From UBA7446 sp964014735 (GTDB taxonomy: Bacteria > Bacteroidota > Bacteroidia > Flavobacteriales > Flavobacteriaceae), in assembly GCA_964014735.1 (NCBI GenBank), contig CAXHBH010000007.1, positions 1-64,000 on the forward strand: a DNA stretch of 64,000 nucleotides. Direction: 5' to 3'. The notes under the pieces were generated by a model. That model worked only from the letters and a program-made list of their open reading frames with translations. It did no database searches and was not told the origin of the DNA. Shown in pieces: positions 44,563 to 54,146 of this stretch. Position numbers and translations under genes: made by a program. How positions within the stretch are numbered: the stretch's first letter is position 1; every line of letters begins with the position of its first letter.

Positions 44563-44856
44563 ATGAATAAAATTAACGTTACTGACAATGCTTTTTTGCG
44601 CCAATTTGAAACTGAATTTCAAGGAGAACTTGCCAAGATTGAGTATGCGCAACAGGAACGTAAAATCTTTTTAACCAAACTTGTAGTACCGAAAGAAAAG
44701 TGCACTAATGACTTTAGTGATGCTTTCATCAAGGAAGTGCTATCAATCATATCAGAGCGAAACATCAGCATGATGCCAACCAGCCCTGAGATAGTGCTCT
44801 TTATACGTAAGAACAAGCGCTACAGAAGTATGTTACCTATTGGCGTACGTATATAA
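44563..44856 (+). CDS. Small GNAT-fold N-acetyltransferase (YjdJ-like)
   Basis: This 97-residue protein matches the short acetyltransferase group seen across the phylum. It has VTDNAFLRQFETEFQG at the start, then KIEYAQQERKIFLTKLVVP and a closing PTSPEIVLFIRKNKRY with LPIGVRI last. The core is only half a usual GNAT domain, as in the YjdJ type, and lacks an obvious RxxGxG/A acetyl-CoA loop. Enzymatic activity is therefore uncertain. It is convergent with mtaB, with four bases between the stops. Confidence 0.75.
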   Translation: MNKINVTDNAFLRQFETEFQGELAKIEYAQQERKIFLTKLVVPKEKCTNDFSDAFIKEVLSIISERNISMMPTSPEIVLFIRKNKRYRSMLPIGVRI

Positions 44857-44860
44857 ATTA

Positions 44861-46189
44861 CTAGGCTGTAATGGCTGATTTTACATCGAATTTTACCAAC
44901 CCATCATCATCGATTTCGGTCAAGCGCACAAGATGTATACTATTGCATAAGGTGGGGTTCCAGAAAGTTTTTACCTTGACATAATTAGGAGTAAATCCAT
45001 GGATGTATCCGCGCTTATTTTCAGATTCAAATAAAACTTCTTGTTCGGTTCCTAATTGGCTTTCGTAAAAAGAACGCCGCTTTTTTTGAGATAACCCTCG
45101 TAACATTTTACTCCTTTTGGAACGCACTTCCTTAGGGACAACAGCTCCCATGCTTGCTGCAAGGGTATTCTCACGTTCCGAATAAGTAAATACGTGTAAG
45201 TATGAAATGTCAAGTGTGTTAAGAAAGTGATAGGTTTCCAAAAAATGATCTTCTGACTCACCAGGGAAACCAACAATTACATCAACCCCAATGCAGGCAT
45301 GCGGCATAAGAGCTTTTATCTGTTCGACACGTTTCAGATATAACTCTCGCTGGTATCTTCTGCGCATGGCTGCCAAAATCTCGTTACTGCCACTTTGCAG
45401 TGGTATGTGAAAATGAGGTACAAATCGTTTGGATTTTGCTACAAAATCAATGGTTTCTTGAAGTAACAAATTAGGCTCAATGGAAGAAATACGTATACGT
45501 TCCAAACCTGATACCCCATCTAAAGCTTTAACCAAGTCAAAAAAAGTATGTTCATGCCTTTTAGCACCAAACTCTCCCTTTCCAAAGTCGCCAATATTAA
45601 CTCCCGTTAAAACCACTTCTTTGATGTCTTGGGCGGCAATTTCATTTGCTTGCTTGAGGATATTTTCAAGTGTGTCGCTACGCGAAAAACCACGAGCCAA
45701 AGGAATGGTACAGTAGGTACATTTGTAGTCACAGCCGTCCTGAACCTTCAAAAATGCTCTAGTGCGATCCCCAATGGCATAACTTCCAATGAATTGCTCA
45801 AGAGCATCAATGGAACAAGCGTGAATGGCGGTCTGAGAAGCAGTTTTGCTCTCAACAAAATCCACAACATTAAACTTTTCGTTAGCACCTAAAACCAAAT
45901 CTACACCGTCTAATGCGGCCAATGCTTCAGGGTTAAGTTGTGCATAGCACCCTATTGCAACCAAAAAACCTTCAGGGTTTTGCTTGAGCGCTTGATTGAC
46001 AATAATTTTGAATTTTTTATCGGCATTTTCTGTAACAGAACAGGTGTTGATAACATATACGTCTGCGGGTGAATCAAAAGCAGTTTCAGAATAGCCTGAT
46101 GCCTTAAAAGAGCGGGCTATGGTTGATGTTTCTGAAAAATTCAACTTACATCCCAAAGTGTAAAAAGCTACCGAACCTGTATTTGCCAT
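44861..46189 (-). CDS. mtaB: tRNA t6A37 methylthiotransferase MtaB
   Basis: This 442-residue radical-SAM enzyme adds a methylthio group to t6A37 in tRNA. The N-terminal UPF0004 domain holds the first cluster cysteines (TLGCKLNFSE, NTCSVTENADKK, IGCYAQLNP). The radical-SAM CxxxCxxC is in DGCDYKCTYCTIPLARG near residue 150, and HFHIPLQSGSNEIL follows near 275. A C-terminal TRAM domain binds tRNA. The TLGCKLN start distinguishes MtaB from MiaB and RimO. Length is normal. Confidence 0.95.
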   Translation of the reverse strand: MANTGSVAFYTLGCKLNFSETSTIARSFKASGYSETAFDSPADVYVINTCSVTENADKKFKIIVNQALKQNPEGFLVAIGCYAQLNPEALAALDGVDLVLGANEKFNVVDFVESKTASQTAIHACSIDALEQFIGSYAIGDRTRAFLKVQDGCDYKCTYCTIPLARGFSRSDTLENILKQANEIAAQDIKEVVLTGVNIGDFGKGEFGAKRHEHTFFDLVKALDGVSGLERIRISSIEPNLLLQETIDFVAKSKRFVPHFHIPLQSGSNEILAAMRRRYQRELYLKRVEQIKALMPHACIGVDVIVGFPGESEDHFLETYHFLNTLDISYLHVFTYSERENTLAASMGAVVPKEVRSKRSKMLRGLSQKKRRSFYESQLGTEQEVLFESENKRGYIHGFTPNYVKVKTFWNPTLCNSIHLVRLTEIDDDGLVKFDVKSAITA

Positions 46190-46202
46190 GTTGTTGTTTT
46201 TA

Positions 46203-46210
46203 CAAATATA
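46203..46210 (-). promoter_or_regulatory. -7 promoter element of mtaB
   Basis: The minus strand reads TATATTTG, a full consensus match, 13 bases before the mtaB start. Confidence 0.55.
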
Positions 46211-46227
46211 ATCCCATATGATCGAAG

Positions 46228-47394
46228 CTAACCTGCATAACGGCGTAATTCCTTTGTTGCATCAAATAAATGTGTTAAAACAGCCTTGTCTGCTGCTTGC
46301 ATTTCTTTACCGCGTCTAGACATGACCACATTAGCCGTATCCATCATATTATTCAAATTGTTTTCAGTCATGCCTTGAGACCCGCCTCTAGAGAAGCTAG
46401 GGATAAAAGTTCGGGGGAAACCAATACTAAAAATACTACAACCAATCCCTACAACAGTAGCCGTATTCAAAGGGGTTTGTATGGCTGTTTTGGAATGGTC
46501 GCCCATAATAAGGCCACAAAACTGCAAACCAGTTGATATAAATTTTTGTTGGGTATAGTTCCATGCACGGGTGTTACCATAATCATTTTTAAGATTTGAA
46601 GCGTCGGTCCCAGCTGCCAAATTACACCACTCTCCTATAACAGCGTTACCCAAAAATCCATCATGTCCTTTATTGCTGTTACCGATCATCACAACATTAT
46701 TGAGCTCGCCACCCACCTTGCAGTATGGTCCAAGACTGGTACCGCCATAGATTTTAGCACCCATTTTAACAACAGTATTTTTACCAATATATAAAGGGCC
46801 ACGAAGCAAAGCGCCTTCCATAATGGTTACGTCATCGTCAATGATAATAGGTCCATCTTGCGTATTGTATATCACAGCAAATGAGGTAACATTTACTCCT
46901 ACCATCAACGGATATTTACCGTGATGTTGGTTGGTTTTGTTGAGTTTATTGTTGTGTGTTTTACTAAAAAAAGCAGCGTCCGAAATCAGAACTTCCGCAT
47001 TTTTGGGAAACAAATCCCATGGATATTGAATAATGCTTACTTCAGCGTCTAGCTCGATAATTTTAAATGTTGTTAATACCTTGTCTTTACTGGAGCTAGC
47101 GCCGCAAAAAGCAATCATATTGCCTCTGTGCATTATCTTCTGTCCGTTTCTTAAATTTTTAATGGCATATAAAAGTTCTGCATTTGGGATGCATCCCGCC
47201 ATAACAGCAAGATCAAAAGAAGGTGTTTTGGGTTGAAGGTAAGCTGCTGTTTCTACTACAACTTCAGCATCTAGCGCATCAGACCATCTATTAGCTAGTG
47301 TCTTACTACCTATCAACAATTCAGCAACAGGCCTAGTATAGACCAAGGGTAATAAATCGGAACGGTTTGGACCGTCAAATAAGCAAATACGCAT
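46228..47394 (-). CDS. GlmU-family left-handed beta-helix protein
   Basis: This 388-residue protein starts MRICLFDGPNRSDLLPLVYT and has a hexapeptide-repeat beta-helix from about 180-350 (IIIDDDVTIMEGALLRGPLY, VKMGAKIYGG, GNAVIGEWCNLAAGTDAS). The conserved NDYGNTRAWNYTQQ and TVVGIGCSIFSIGFPRTFIP follow. It is annotated in the phylum as GlmU-like or putative sugar nucleotidyltransferase. The usual nucleotidyl-transfer signature (LxAGxGTRMxS) is absent from its N-terminus, so it may not be a pyrophosphorylase. It lies between rpmE2 and mtaB, separate from both. Confidence 0.75.
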   Translation of the reverse strand: MRICLFDGPNRSDLLPLVYTRPVAELLIGSKTLANRWSDALDAEVVVETAAYLQPKTPSFDLAVMAGCIPNAELLYAIKNLRNGQKIMHRGNMIAFCGASSSKDKVLTTFKIIELDAEVSIIQYPWDLFPKNAEVLISDAAFFSKTHNNKLNKTNQHHGKYPLMVGVNVTSFAVIYNTQDGPIIIDDDVTIMEGALLRGPLYIGKNTVVKMGAKIYGGTSLGPYCKVGGELNNVVMIGNSNKGHDGFLGNAVIGEWCNLAAGTDASNLKNDYGNTRAWNYTQQKFISTGLQFCGLIMGDHSKTAIQTPLNTATVVGIGCSIFSIGFPRTFIPSFSRGGSQGMTENNLNNMMDTANVVMSRRGKEMQAADKAVLTHLFDATKELRRYAG

Positions 47395-47414
47395 TCATCA
47401 AATATAGGTGTAAA

Positions 47415-47440
47415 TAAAAAAACCTCCGCAAGGAGGCTTT
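47415..47440 (-). terminator. Intrinsic terminator of rpmE2
   Basis: The minus strand has a five-pair GC stem (CCTCC / GGAGG) with a four-base loop, extended by flanking A and T pairs and followed by seven T residues, about 25 bases past the rpmE2 stop. Confidence 0.85.
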
Positions 47441-47463
47441 AAATTTTGCTATATACAGAAAAT

Positions 47464-47715
47464 TTACTTTTTGAATTTGGCATACTTGTTTTTGAACTTG
47501 TCAATACGTCCAGCAGTATCTACAAGTTTAGACTTACCTGTGTAGTAAGGGTGTGATGTGCGTGAAATCTCCAATTTAACTAACGGATATTCAACACCAT
47601 CTACTTCAATTTTTTCTTTTGCGTTGGCAGTTGACCTTGTTATAAAGACGTCTTCATTAGACATGTCTTTGAAAGCTACCAAGCGATAGTTGTCGGGATG
47701 TATACCTTGTTTCAT
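47464..47715 (-). CDS. rpmE2: 50S ribosomal protein L31 type B
   Basis: This 83-residue protein has the type B L31 pattern: KQGIHPDNYRLVAFKDMSN at the start, EVDGVEYPLVKLEISRTSHP and YYTGKSKLVDTAGRIDKFKN. It lacks the paired CxxC zinc motif of the type A protein, which is the mark of the zinc-independent form. Length is normal. It is monocistronic, between its own promoter and terminator. Confidence 0.97.
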   Translation of the reverse strand: MKQGIHPDNYRLVAFKDMSNEDVFITRSTANAKEKIEVDGVEYPLVKLEISRTSHPYYTGKSKLVDTAGRIDKFKNKYAKFKK

Positions 47716-47740
47716 AATGCGTTTCCTTTATAAAGGGGTG

Positions 47741-47748
47741 CAAATTTA
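47741..47748 (-). promoter_or_regulatory. -7 promoter element of rpmE2
   Basis: The minus strand reads TAAATTTG, a full TAnnTTTG match, 25 bases before the rpmE2 start. Confidence 0.55.
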
Positions 47749-47795
47749 ATTATTTTATCTAAATTTACCATACTCTTAACCATAAAAAACAATAT

Positions 47796-48302
47796 ATGGA
47801 AACTTCACCAAAATTAGGAACTTATAATTATCGCTTTGGCGCTATAGCAGCTGGCATTGGAATCGTATTCAGTATAATGCTTTTTAGCATGGATATGACC
47901 TACAATCAATCATCTGTTATCCAGACAATAAATATATTAATTCCTGCATCATTATCAATAATGGCTATTCTAACATTTAAAAAAGATAATGTTGGACTTC
48001 TGTCATTAAAACAAGCCATCAAGCTAGGTGTTGGTGTGTTTTTAGTAGCTGGAATTATTGGATTAACATACTTGACCATTTTTATCAATTTTATTGAGCC
48101 AGATTTCATTACAAATACCGCTGCTTTACAAGCTGATGCTTTGCGTGAAGCGCAACCAACTATGGATGAAGACATTATTGAAATGCAACAAACCAATACA
48201 GAAAAGTATTTCTATATAAGCTATCCATTCATCTTGATTTTTAATGTCCTAATCGGACTTCTAGTTGGACTTATAACAGGCTTATTCACAAAAAAGAGTT
48301 AA
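47796..48302 (+). CDS. DUF4199 four-helix membrane protein
   Basis: This 168-residue protein has four membrane helices (about 12-30, 42-60, 75-100 and 142-165). A polar loop between the third and fourth is rich in acidic residues (REAQPTMDEDIIEMQQ). The pattern fits DUF4199, found in this phylum and of unknown function. Its TAA is followed at once by the TTG start of the glycosyltransferase gene, a pair seen commonly in Flavobacteriaceae. Confidence 0.85.
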   Translation: METSPKLGTYNYRFGAIAAGIGIVFSIMLFSMDMTYNQSSVIQTINILIPASLSIMAILTFKKDNVGLLSLKQAIKLGVGVFLVAGIIGLTYLTIFINFIEPDFITNTAALQADALREAQPTMDEDIIEMQQTNTEKYFYISYPFILIFNVLIGLLVGLITGLFTKKS

Positions 48303-49280
48303 TTGACCAAAAAGCCGAAATTATCGATTGTCATTCCATTTTTAGACGAGGAAGCATCACTTCCGGAGCTTTACAGTTGGATTGTTCGTGTTTTAGATGA
48401 GGCTGAACTCAGTTTTGAAATTATTTTTATTGATGACGGTAGCAGTGACAATTCCTGGGCCTGGGTAACAGGTGTTATCAGCCAAGACAAGCGTATTCAT
48501 GGCATAAGATTTTTGCGCAACTACGGAAAATCCCAAGCCTTGCACGCCGGCTTCATAGCTTGTTCAGGAGAAGTGGTTTGCACCATGGACGCCGATTTAC
48601 AAGACTCCGCTAATGAATTACCGGAACTATATCAATTAATCACTAATGGTGATTATGACATGGTTTCAGGGTGGAAAAAGAAAAGATACGACTCCCTACT
48701 ATTTAAAAACATACCCTCTAAAATTTTTAACTGGGCTGCTAGAAAGGTGTCAGGCATTAGGCTTCATGATTTTAATTGTGGCTTAAAAGCCTACCGAAGT
48801 GATGTAATCAAAACGATTGAAGTTTACGGAGAAATGCATCGCTATATTCCCGTGCTGGCCAAGCAGGCTGGCTTTAGAAAAATAGGTGAAAAAGTTGTAA
48901 AGCATCAAAAACGAAGGTTTGGTCATTCTAAATTTGGAGCGGACCGCTTTGTAAAAGGTTTTTTAGACCTAATAACCTTGTGGTTTCTACATCGATTTGG
49001 CAGAAGGCCCATGTACTTTTTTGGGCTGATTGGCAGCATCATGCTTGTTATGGGTTTTGGTTTCTCGATTTACCTTGGAATTGATAAAATATTTGTCAAC
49101 CCTGATGGACGACTGATTGCTAATAGACCACAATTTTATGTGGCACTTACAACCATGATACTAGGCAGTCAGTTCTTTTTAGCTGGATTTTTGGGTGAAA
49201 TTGTAATCCGAAACAGAAACCACAAAACTAGGTATAAAATAAAAGAACACTTAAACCTTAACTCTAAAGTGAATACGTAA
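48303..49280 (+). CDS. GT2-family glycosyltransferase (DPM1/GtrB-like)
   Basis: This 325-residue enzyme has a GT-A domain (about 1-225) and two C-terminal membrane helices (about 235-262 and 275-300). Motifs include LSIVIPFLDEEASLPELYSW, IIFIDDGSSDNSW and VCTMDADLQDSANELP with the DxD metal site. RRFGHSKFGADRFVKGFLD follows. The type transfers sugar from a nucleotide to a lipid carrier, usually undecaprenyl or dolichyl phosphate. The start is TTG, directly after the DUF4199 stop, and gives the normal N-terminus. A role in envelope glycan building is likely. Confidence 0.9.
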   Translation: MTKKPKLSIVIPFLDEEASLPELYSWIVRVLDEAELSFEIIFIDDGSSDNSWAWVTGVISQDKRIHGIRFLRNYGKSQALHAGFIACSGEVVCTMDADLQDSANELPELYQLITNGDYDMVSGWKKKRYDSLLFKNIPSKIFNWAARKVSGIRLHDFNCGLKAYRSDVIKTIEVYGEMHRYIPVLAKQAGFRKIGEKVVKHQKRRFGHSKFGADRFVKGFLDLITLWFLHRFGRRPMYFFGLIGSIMLVMGFGFSIYLGIDKIFVNPDGRLIANRPQFYVALTTMILGSQFFLAGFLGEIVIRNRNHKTRYKIKEHLNLNSKVNT

Positions 49281-49285
49281 ATTTG
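49278..49285 (+). promoter_or_regulatory. -7 promoter element of the phosphomutase gene
   Basis: TAAATTTG overlaps the TAA stop of the glycosyltransferase gene and ends 17 bases before the phosphomutase ATG. Confidence 0.5.
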
Positions 49286-49302
49286 TGTCGTAAAAAATAC
49301 TC

Positions 49303-51006
49303 ATGAGTACATCTTTTTTAGCAGAGGCTACTGTCTGGGAACAACCCCCATTTGACAGTGAAACAAGGAAAGCCGTATCCGAATTGAAAAAAACCCCCGA
49401 CGCATTAGAAGATGCCTTTTACAAAGATTTGGCTTTTGGTACTGGAGGTATGCGCGGTATTATGGGTGTAGGTACCAACCGAGTAAACAAATACACCTTT
49501 GGCAAAACAACGCAAGGTTTAAGCAAATACATAAATTCGCAGTTTCCTGATGAAACGCCTCGTGTGGTGATTGGCTATGACTGCAGACATAACAGTAAAG
49601 AACTCGCGCAAACAGTAGCTGATATTTTATCAGCAAACGGAATAAAAGTCTATGTATTCACAGACTTAAGGGCAACACCCGAGGTGTCTTTTGCAGTTCG
49701 TTATTTAAACTGTCATTGTGGTATCGTACTTACTGCCTCACACAATCCTCCAGAATATAATGGCTACAAGGTATATTGGCAAGATGGCGGACAGATTGTT
49801 CCGCCCCAGGATAAAGCTATAATTGCAGCAATTAATAATACTACTTATCAAGACATCTTATTTGATACCAAAGCAGAAAACATTACGCCCATTGACCATG
49901 ACATTGACGAGGCCTTTCAAAATGCTTCTGTAAAAGTTGGCTGTATTGGTAATGGAAATCGCGAAAATGTCAAAATTGTATTTACGCCACTACATGGTAC
50001 GTCTGTTACTGCCATTCCACAGGTATTAAAAAAAGCAGGATATAGCCATGTAAACGTTATTGAGGAACAGGCCAAACCCGACGGTGACTTCCCTACAGTA
50101 AAATCGCCTAACCCAGAAGAGCCTGAAGCCCTACAAATGGCCATGAAAAAAGCCAATGACATTGGTGCTGATATTGTGATTGGAACTGACCCAGATGCAG
50201 ACCGTCTGGGGATAGCCGTGAGAAACGAAAACGACGAACTCGAGCTCTTAAATGGCAACCAAACAATGGTAGCCATGACAAAATTTATTCTAGATAAAGC
50301 CAAATACACCGCAGAGGATAATCCATTTGTGGGATCAACCATTGTATCTACCCCCATGATGAGCGTATTGGCCAACCATTATGGTGTTGAATGTAAGCTT
50401 GGACTTACTGGATTTAAATGGATTGCCCAGATGATCGAACATTATCCAAATCAAAAATGTTTGGGTGGTGGTGAAGAAAGTTTTGGATATATGGTAGGTG
50501 ACTTTGTTCGTGACAAAGATGCCGTAACAGCTACGCTGCTTGCGTGTGAGTTGGTTTTAGAAGCCAAATCAAATGGCACTTCTTTCTTTAACGTCTTATT
50601 GGAAGCCTATGAAAAATTAGGATGCTTTCAAGAGCGCTTATTTTCATTAGTCAAAAAGGGAAAATCGGGTGCTGAGGAAATTGATAATATTATGGATCGC
50701 TTTCGAAAAGCACCTCCGAATCAGATTGACGGTAGCCCCACACTTTTTATTGAAGATTATACGACTGGTGTTAGATCAATTGTAAAGAATCAAGAAAAAG
50801 AAATGATATCTTTGCCCAAAGCTAATGTGTTGATTTTTATTGCCGAAGATGGTACGCGAATAGCTGCCAGACCCAGTGGCACTGAGCCAAAAATAAAGTT
50901 TTACGTGAGTGTAAATACACCCCTTAATTCAACTCATAATTATAGAATGATCAAAGATCAACTCGACAAAAAAATGGATCGTGTTTTGGCTGAATTAGGG
51001 ATTTAA
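49303..51006 (+). CDS. Phospho-sugar mutase (phosphoglucomutase/phosphomannomutase type)
   Basis: This 567-residue enzyme moves phosphate between C1 and C6 of glucose or mannose phosphate. The active serine is in TASHNPPEYNGYKVYW (Ser146), the metal loop in GTDPDADRLGIAV, and the sugar-binding loop in GGGEESFGYMVGDFVRDKD. The phosphate-binding loop is RPSGTEPKIKFYVSV near the end. Length fits the long PGM-like branch, such as E. coli-type PgcA of Bacillus. It precedes the ABC exporter by one base. Confidence 0.95.
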   Translation: MSTSFLAEATVWEQPPFDSETRKAVSELKKTPDALEDAFYKDLAFGTGGMRGIMGVGTNRVNKYTFGKTTQGLSKYINSQFPDETPRVVIGYDCRHNSKELAQTVADILSANGIKVYVFTDLRATPEVSFAVRYLNCHCGIVLTASHNPPEYNGYKVYWQDGGQIVPPQDKAIIAAINNTTYQDILFDTKAENITPIDHDIDEAFQNASVKVGCIGNGNRENVKIVFTPLHGTSVTAIPQVLKKAGYSHVNVIEEQAKPDGDFPTVKSPNPEEPEALQMAMKKANDIGADIVIGTDPDADRLGIAVRNENDELELLNGNQTMVAMTKFILDKAKYTAEDNPFVGSTIVSTPMMSVLANHYGVECKLGLTGFKWIAQMIEHYPNQKCLGGGEESFGYMVGDFVRDKDAVTATLLACELVLEAKSNGTSFFNVLLEAYEKLGCFQERLFSLVKKGKSGAEEIDNIMDRFRKAPPNQIDGSPTLFIEDYTTGVRSIVKNQEKEMISLPKANVLIFIAEDGTRIAARPSGTEPKIKFYVSVNTPLNSTHNYRMIKDQLDKKMDRVLAELGI

Positions 51007-51007
51007 G

Positions 51008-52831
51008 ATGAGTCCTATTAGATACATACTGCGTTACGCACTTCCATACAAGGGGTACATTGCACTAAACATTATGTTTAACATATTTTATGCACTTTTT
51101 AATGCGATATCCTTTTTGGCATTATTGCCTATGCTAGAAGTGCTTTTTGGAAATAAAAAAGCACCAATAGAAATGCCTTCAGTGGAAAGCAGTAACTCTT
51201 ATAGAGAATATTTGTTTGACTCTTTTAGATTTCAGCTTGCTGATTATGCCCAAGACGATGCTTTAAAAGCATTGATGTTGGTCATAGTAGTGATTTTAAT
51301 AACCTTCTTACTAAAAAATGCCTTCAATTATTTTGCTGTTTTTTTTATTACCTATATGCGTAATGGCGTAGTAAAAGACATACAGTGCAATATTTATGAA
51401 AAGCTGATTTCTTTTTCTGCAAGTTTCCATGCCAACAACAAAAAGGGAGATACGATATCACGCGTAACTTCTGATGTTACAGAAGTACAACGTTCTTTTT
51501 TAAGTGTATTTGAAATGCTTATTAGAGAACCGCTGACGATTGTATTTGCGCTTGTTGCCATGTTTGCTCTGAGTGCAAAACTCACACTGTTTGTTTTGGT
51601 GTTTATTCCCATAGCTGGCTGGCTTATTTCAATTGTTGGAAAAAGCCTTAAATCACGATCAGATAAGGTACAGAAGGAACAAGGGGAGCTACTTTCTTAT
51701 TTGGAAGAATCGCTTACTGGAATTCCCATCATTCAAATCTTTACAGCCGAAAAGATATTCAATCAGAAATTTGCTGCTGTTACCAAGCGCCTTTTTAATT
51801 TTTCTAATAAACTTATACATAGAGAAAGTCTAGCAAGTCCAGTAAGTGAATTTTTGGGTGTTGCTGTCATTGGTGTCATATTATTTGTTGGAGGACGACT
51901 TGTTTTGGTTGAACAATCAATGAGTGGAGAAGAATTTATCACATATATGTCATTGGCATATGGCGTACTTACTCCTGCTAAATCTATGAGTAGAGCCGTC
52001 TACAGCATCCGAAAAGGAAATGCTGCTGCACAACGTATTATGGAATACCTCTTTCATAAATCAGAAATTCAATCTCCTACTAATCCAACAATATTAACTG
52101 AATTTTCATCTGAAATTATTTTTGAAAATATACAGTTTAAATATGAAGAAGAAACAATTATTGATGGGTTTAATTTAAAAATACCTATTGGACATTCGAT
52201 AGCCCTTGTCGGTGCATCAGGAAGTGGTAAAACAACAATCGCTAATTTATTGGCACGTTTTTACGACCCGCAACAAGGAACCATTAAAATTGATAGTACA
52301 AGCATAAATTCAGTTGATTTAAGTCAACTGAGAAGTATGTTTGCCTATGTGACCCAAGACGCTATATTATTCCATGACTCGGTAAAGGAAAATCTTCTAA
52401 TAGCAAAGCCAGATGCATCAAAGGATGAACTTGAAAATGCATTGCAAATCGCAAATGCATACAGCTTTATTAATCAACTTCCACACGGTATTGATACCGT
52501 AATTGGCGATGCAGGAAACAAACTGTCAGGTGGACAAAAACAACGTTTGGCCATTGCTAGGGCTGTACTCAAAAATCCACCCATCATGATTTTAGACGAA
52601 GCCACCTCGGCTTTGGATACCGAATCTGAAAAACTAGTTCAAGATGCGCTCCAAAAAATGATGCAAAATCGTACCTCATTGGTTATTGCACACCGTCTAT
52701 CAACAATTAAAAGTGCAGATGAAATCATTGTTCTAGAAAAAGGGAAGATAATAGAAAGAGGTACTCACAAGGAATTGTTGGCTCATAATGGCATGTATAA
52801 AAAACTAATTGAGCTACAATCATTCGATTAA
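51008..52831 (+). CDS. MsbA-like ABC exporter (permease plus ATPase)
   Basis: This 607-residue half-transporter has six membrane helices (about 15-320) and an ATPase domain (about 360-600). Walker A is GASGSGKTTIANLLARFYDP (402 onward), the signature LSGGQKQRLAIARAVLKNPP (506 onward), and Walker B with D-loop MILDEATSALDTESE. The coupling region is normal. It would work as a dimer to export lipid or lipid-linked substrates such as lipid A, but the substrate cannot be assigned. The neighbouring GT2 and phosphomutase genes fit an envelope role. Confidence 0.93.
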   Translation: MSPIRYILRYALPYKGYIALNIMFNIFYALFNAISFLALLPMLEVLFGNKKAPIEMPSVESSNSYREYLFDSFRFQLADYAQDDALKALMLVIVVILITFLLKNAFNYFAVFFITYMRNGVVKDIQCNIYEKLISFSASFHANNKKGDTISRVTSDVTEVQRSFLSVFEMLIREPLTIVFALVAMFALSAKLTLFVLVFIPIAGWLISIVGKSLKSRSDKVQKEQGELLSYLEESLTGIPIIQIFTAEKIFNQKFAAVTKRLFNFSNKLIHRESLASPVSEFLGVAVIGVILFVGGRLVLVEQSMSGEEFITYMSLAYGVLTPAKSMSRAVYSIRKGNAAAQRIMEYLFHKSEIQSPTNPTILTEFSSEIIFENIQFKYEEETIIDGFNLKIPIGHSIALVGASGSGKTTIANLLARFYDPQQGTIKIDSTSINSVDLSQLRSMFAYVTQDAILFHDSVKENLLIAKPDASKDELENALQIANAYSFINQLPHGIDTVIGDAGNKLSGGQKQRLAIARAVLKNPPIMILDEATSALDTESEKLVQDALQKMMQNRTSLVIAHRLSTIKSADEIIVLEKGKIIERGTHKELLAHNGMYKKLIELQSFD

Positions 52832-52835
52832 CATT

Positions 52836-54050
52836 ATGCGTTTACACAAAAATTTAGTTTTGGCGGTGCTCTATGGCCTGCATCAGATTTTTAATGAAGA
52901 AAAATATGCAGACAAGGTTGTAGCGCAAATACTTAAAAGCGATAAACGCTGGGGAAGTCGTGACCGTGGATTTATTGCAGAAACCACCTACGAAATTGTC
53001 CGATGGAAGCGTCTTTATGCTGCTATTGCAAACGTACAAGAACCTCTAAATCGCCAAGATTTTTGGCGCATTTTCGCTGTTTGGGCTACCCTAAGAGGCT
53101 ATGTGTTACCGGATTGGAAACCCCTTGATGGAACCCCCACACGACGTATTAAGGGAAAATTTGAAGAACTGCGCCAAGAACGCAAATATCGTGAGTCTAT
53201 CCCCGATTGGCTGGATGCATTGGGGTGCAAAGCCTTGGGTGAAAAAAAGTGGACACTTGAGATGGAAGCACTCAACACCATAGCGCCAGTTGTGCTACGT
53301 GCCAATGCGCTAAAAACACTTCCTAAGCTGTTGCGCAACGCGCTGCTTGAAGAAAAAATTAAAACGCAGACCCTCGCAAAATATCCCGATGCCTTGGTAC
53401 TTGACGAACGCGCCAATGTGTTCAGCACAGGAACCTTTCAGCGAGGTTGGTTTGAGGTACAAGATGCTTCATCTCAATCTGTAGCACCGTTTACACAGGT
53501 TGCCCCTGGAATGCGTATAATAGACGCTTGTGCCGGTGCCGGAGGAAAGGCCCTGCACTTGGCGGCAATGATGAAAAATAGAGGACAGTTGATCGCGCTA
53601 GACATTCATAACTTTAAACTGCGCGAACTCAAAAGACGTGCAAAGCGTGCAGGTGCGCACAATATCGAAACCCGTCATATTGAAAACAATAAGGTTATCA
53701 AAAAACTACACGGCTCTGCCGATAGGGTTTTGTTAGATGCACCTTGTAGTGGTTTAGGAGTTTTAAGAAGGAATCCCGATGCGAAATGGAAGCTAAATCT
53801 AGAATTTATTGATCGTGTTGTGCTGGAACAACAACAGATAGTAACGCAATACGCACACATGGTTAAGCCAGGGGGTAAGTTGATATACGTAACCTGTTCA
53901 ATACTGCCACAAGAAAACGAAGAGCAAATTGCAGCCTTCATGGAAACCGAAATAGGCAAAGAATTTACGTTAGAAAAAGAACAGTACTTGTGGCCAGCGG
54001 TAAACGGATTTGATGGCTTTTATATGGCCCGACTGCTGCGAAAAGCCTAA
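52836..54050 (+). CDS. RsmB/NOP2-Sun-type rRNA (cytosine-C5) methyltransferase
   Basis: This protein of about 404 residues has an N-terminal helical NusB-like part (about 1-130) and a Rossmann methyltransferase domain. The SAM site is IIDACAGAGGKALHLAAMM; the catalytic motifs are LLDAPCSGLGVLRRNPDAKW and YVTCSILPQENEEQI, with cysteines in both. The ATG at 52,836 is used, because an upstream TTG at 52,809 lies inside the exporter gene. The likely target is 16S rRNA C967, as for RsmB, but other C5 sites are possible. It is four bases beyond the exporter stop. Confidence 0.92.
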   Translation: MRLHKNLVLAVLYGLHQIFNEEKYADKVVAQILKSDKRWGSRDRGFIAETTYEIVRWKRLYAAIANVQEPLNRQDFWRIFAVWATLRGYVLPDWKPLDGTPTRRIKGKFEELRQERKYRESIPDWLDALGCKALGEKKWTLEMEALNTIAPVVLRANALKTLPKLLRNALLEEKIKTQTLAKYPDALVLDERANVFSTGTFQRGWFEVQDASSQSVAPFTQVAPGMRIIDACAGAGGKALHLAAMMKNRGQLIALDIHNFKLRELKRRAKRAGAHNIETRHIENNKVIKKLHGSADRVLLDAPCSGLGVLRRNPDAKWKLNLEFIDRVVLEQQQIVTQYAHMVKPGGKLIYVTCSILPQENEEQIAAFMETEIGKEFTLEKEQYLWPAVNGFDGFYMARLLRKA

Positions 54051-54121
54051 GTTGTTGATAAATTGATGTGTTTCGTTTACTTTTTGGGGAATAAACCCGT
54101 GCTCTTCATCACTACTATGCT

Positions 54122-54129
54122 TATTTTTG
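54122..54129 (+). promoter_or_regulatory. -7 promoter element of purL
   Basis: TATTTTTG, a full TAnnTTTG match, ends 17 bases before the purL ATG. Confidence 0.5.
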
Positions 54130-54146
54130 TTCTTTAATCATTATCT

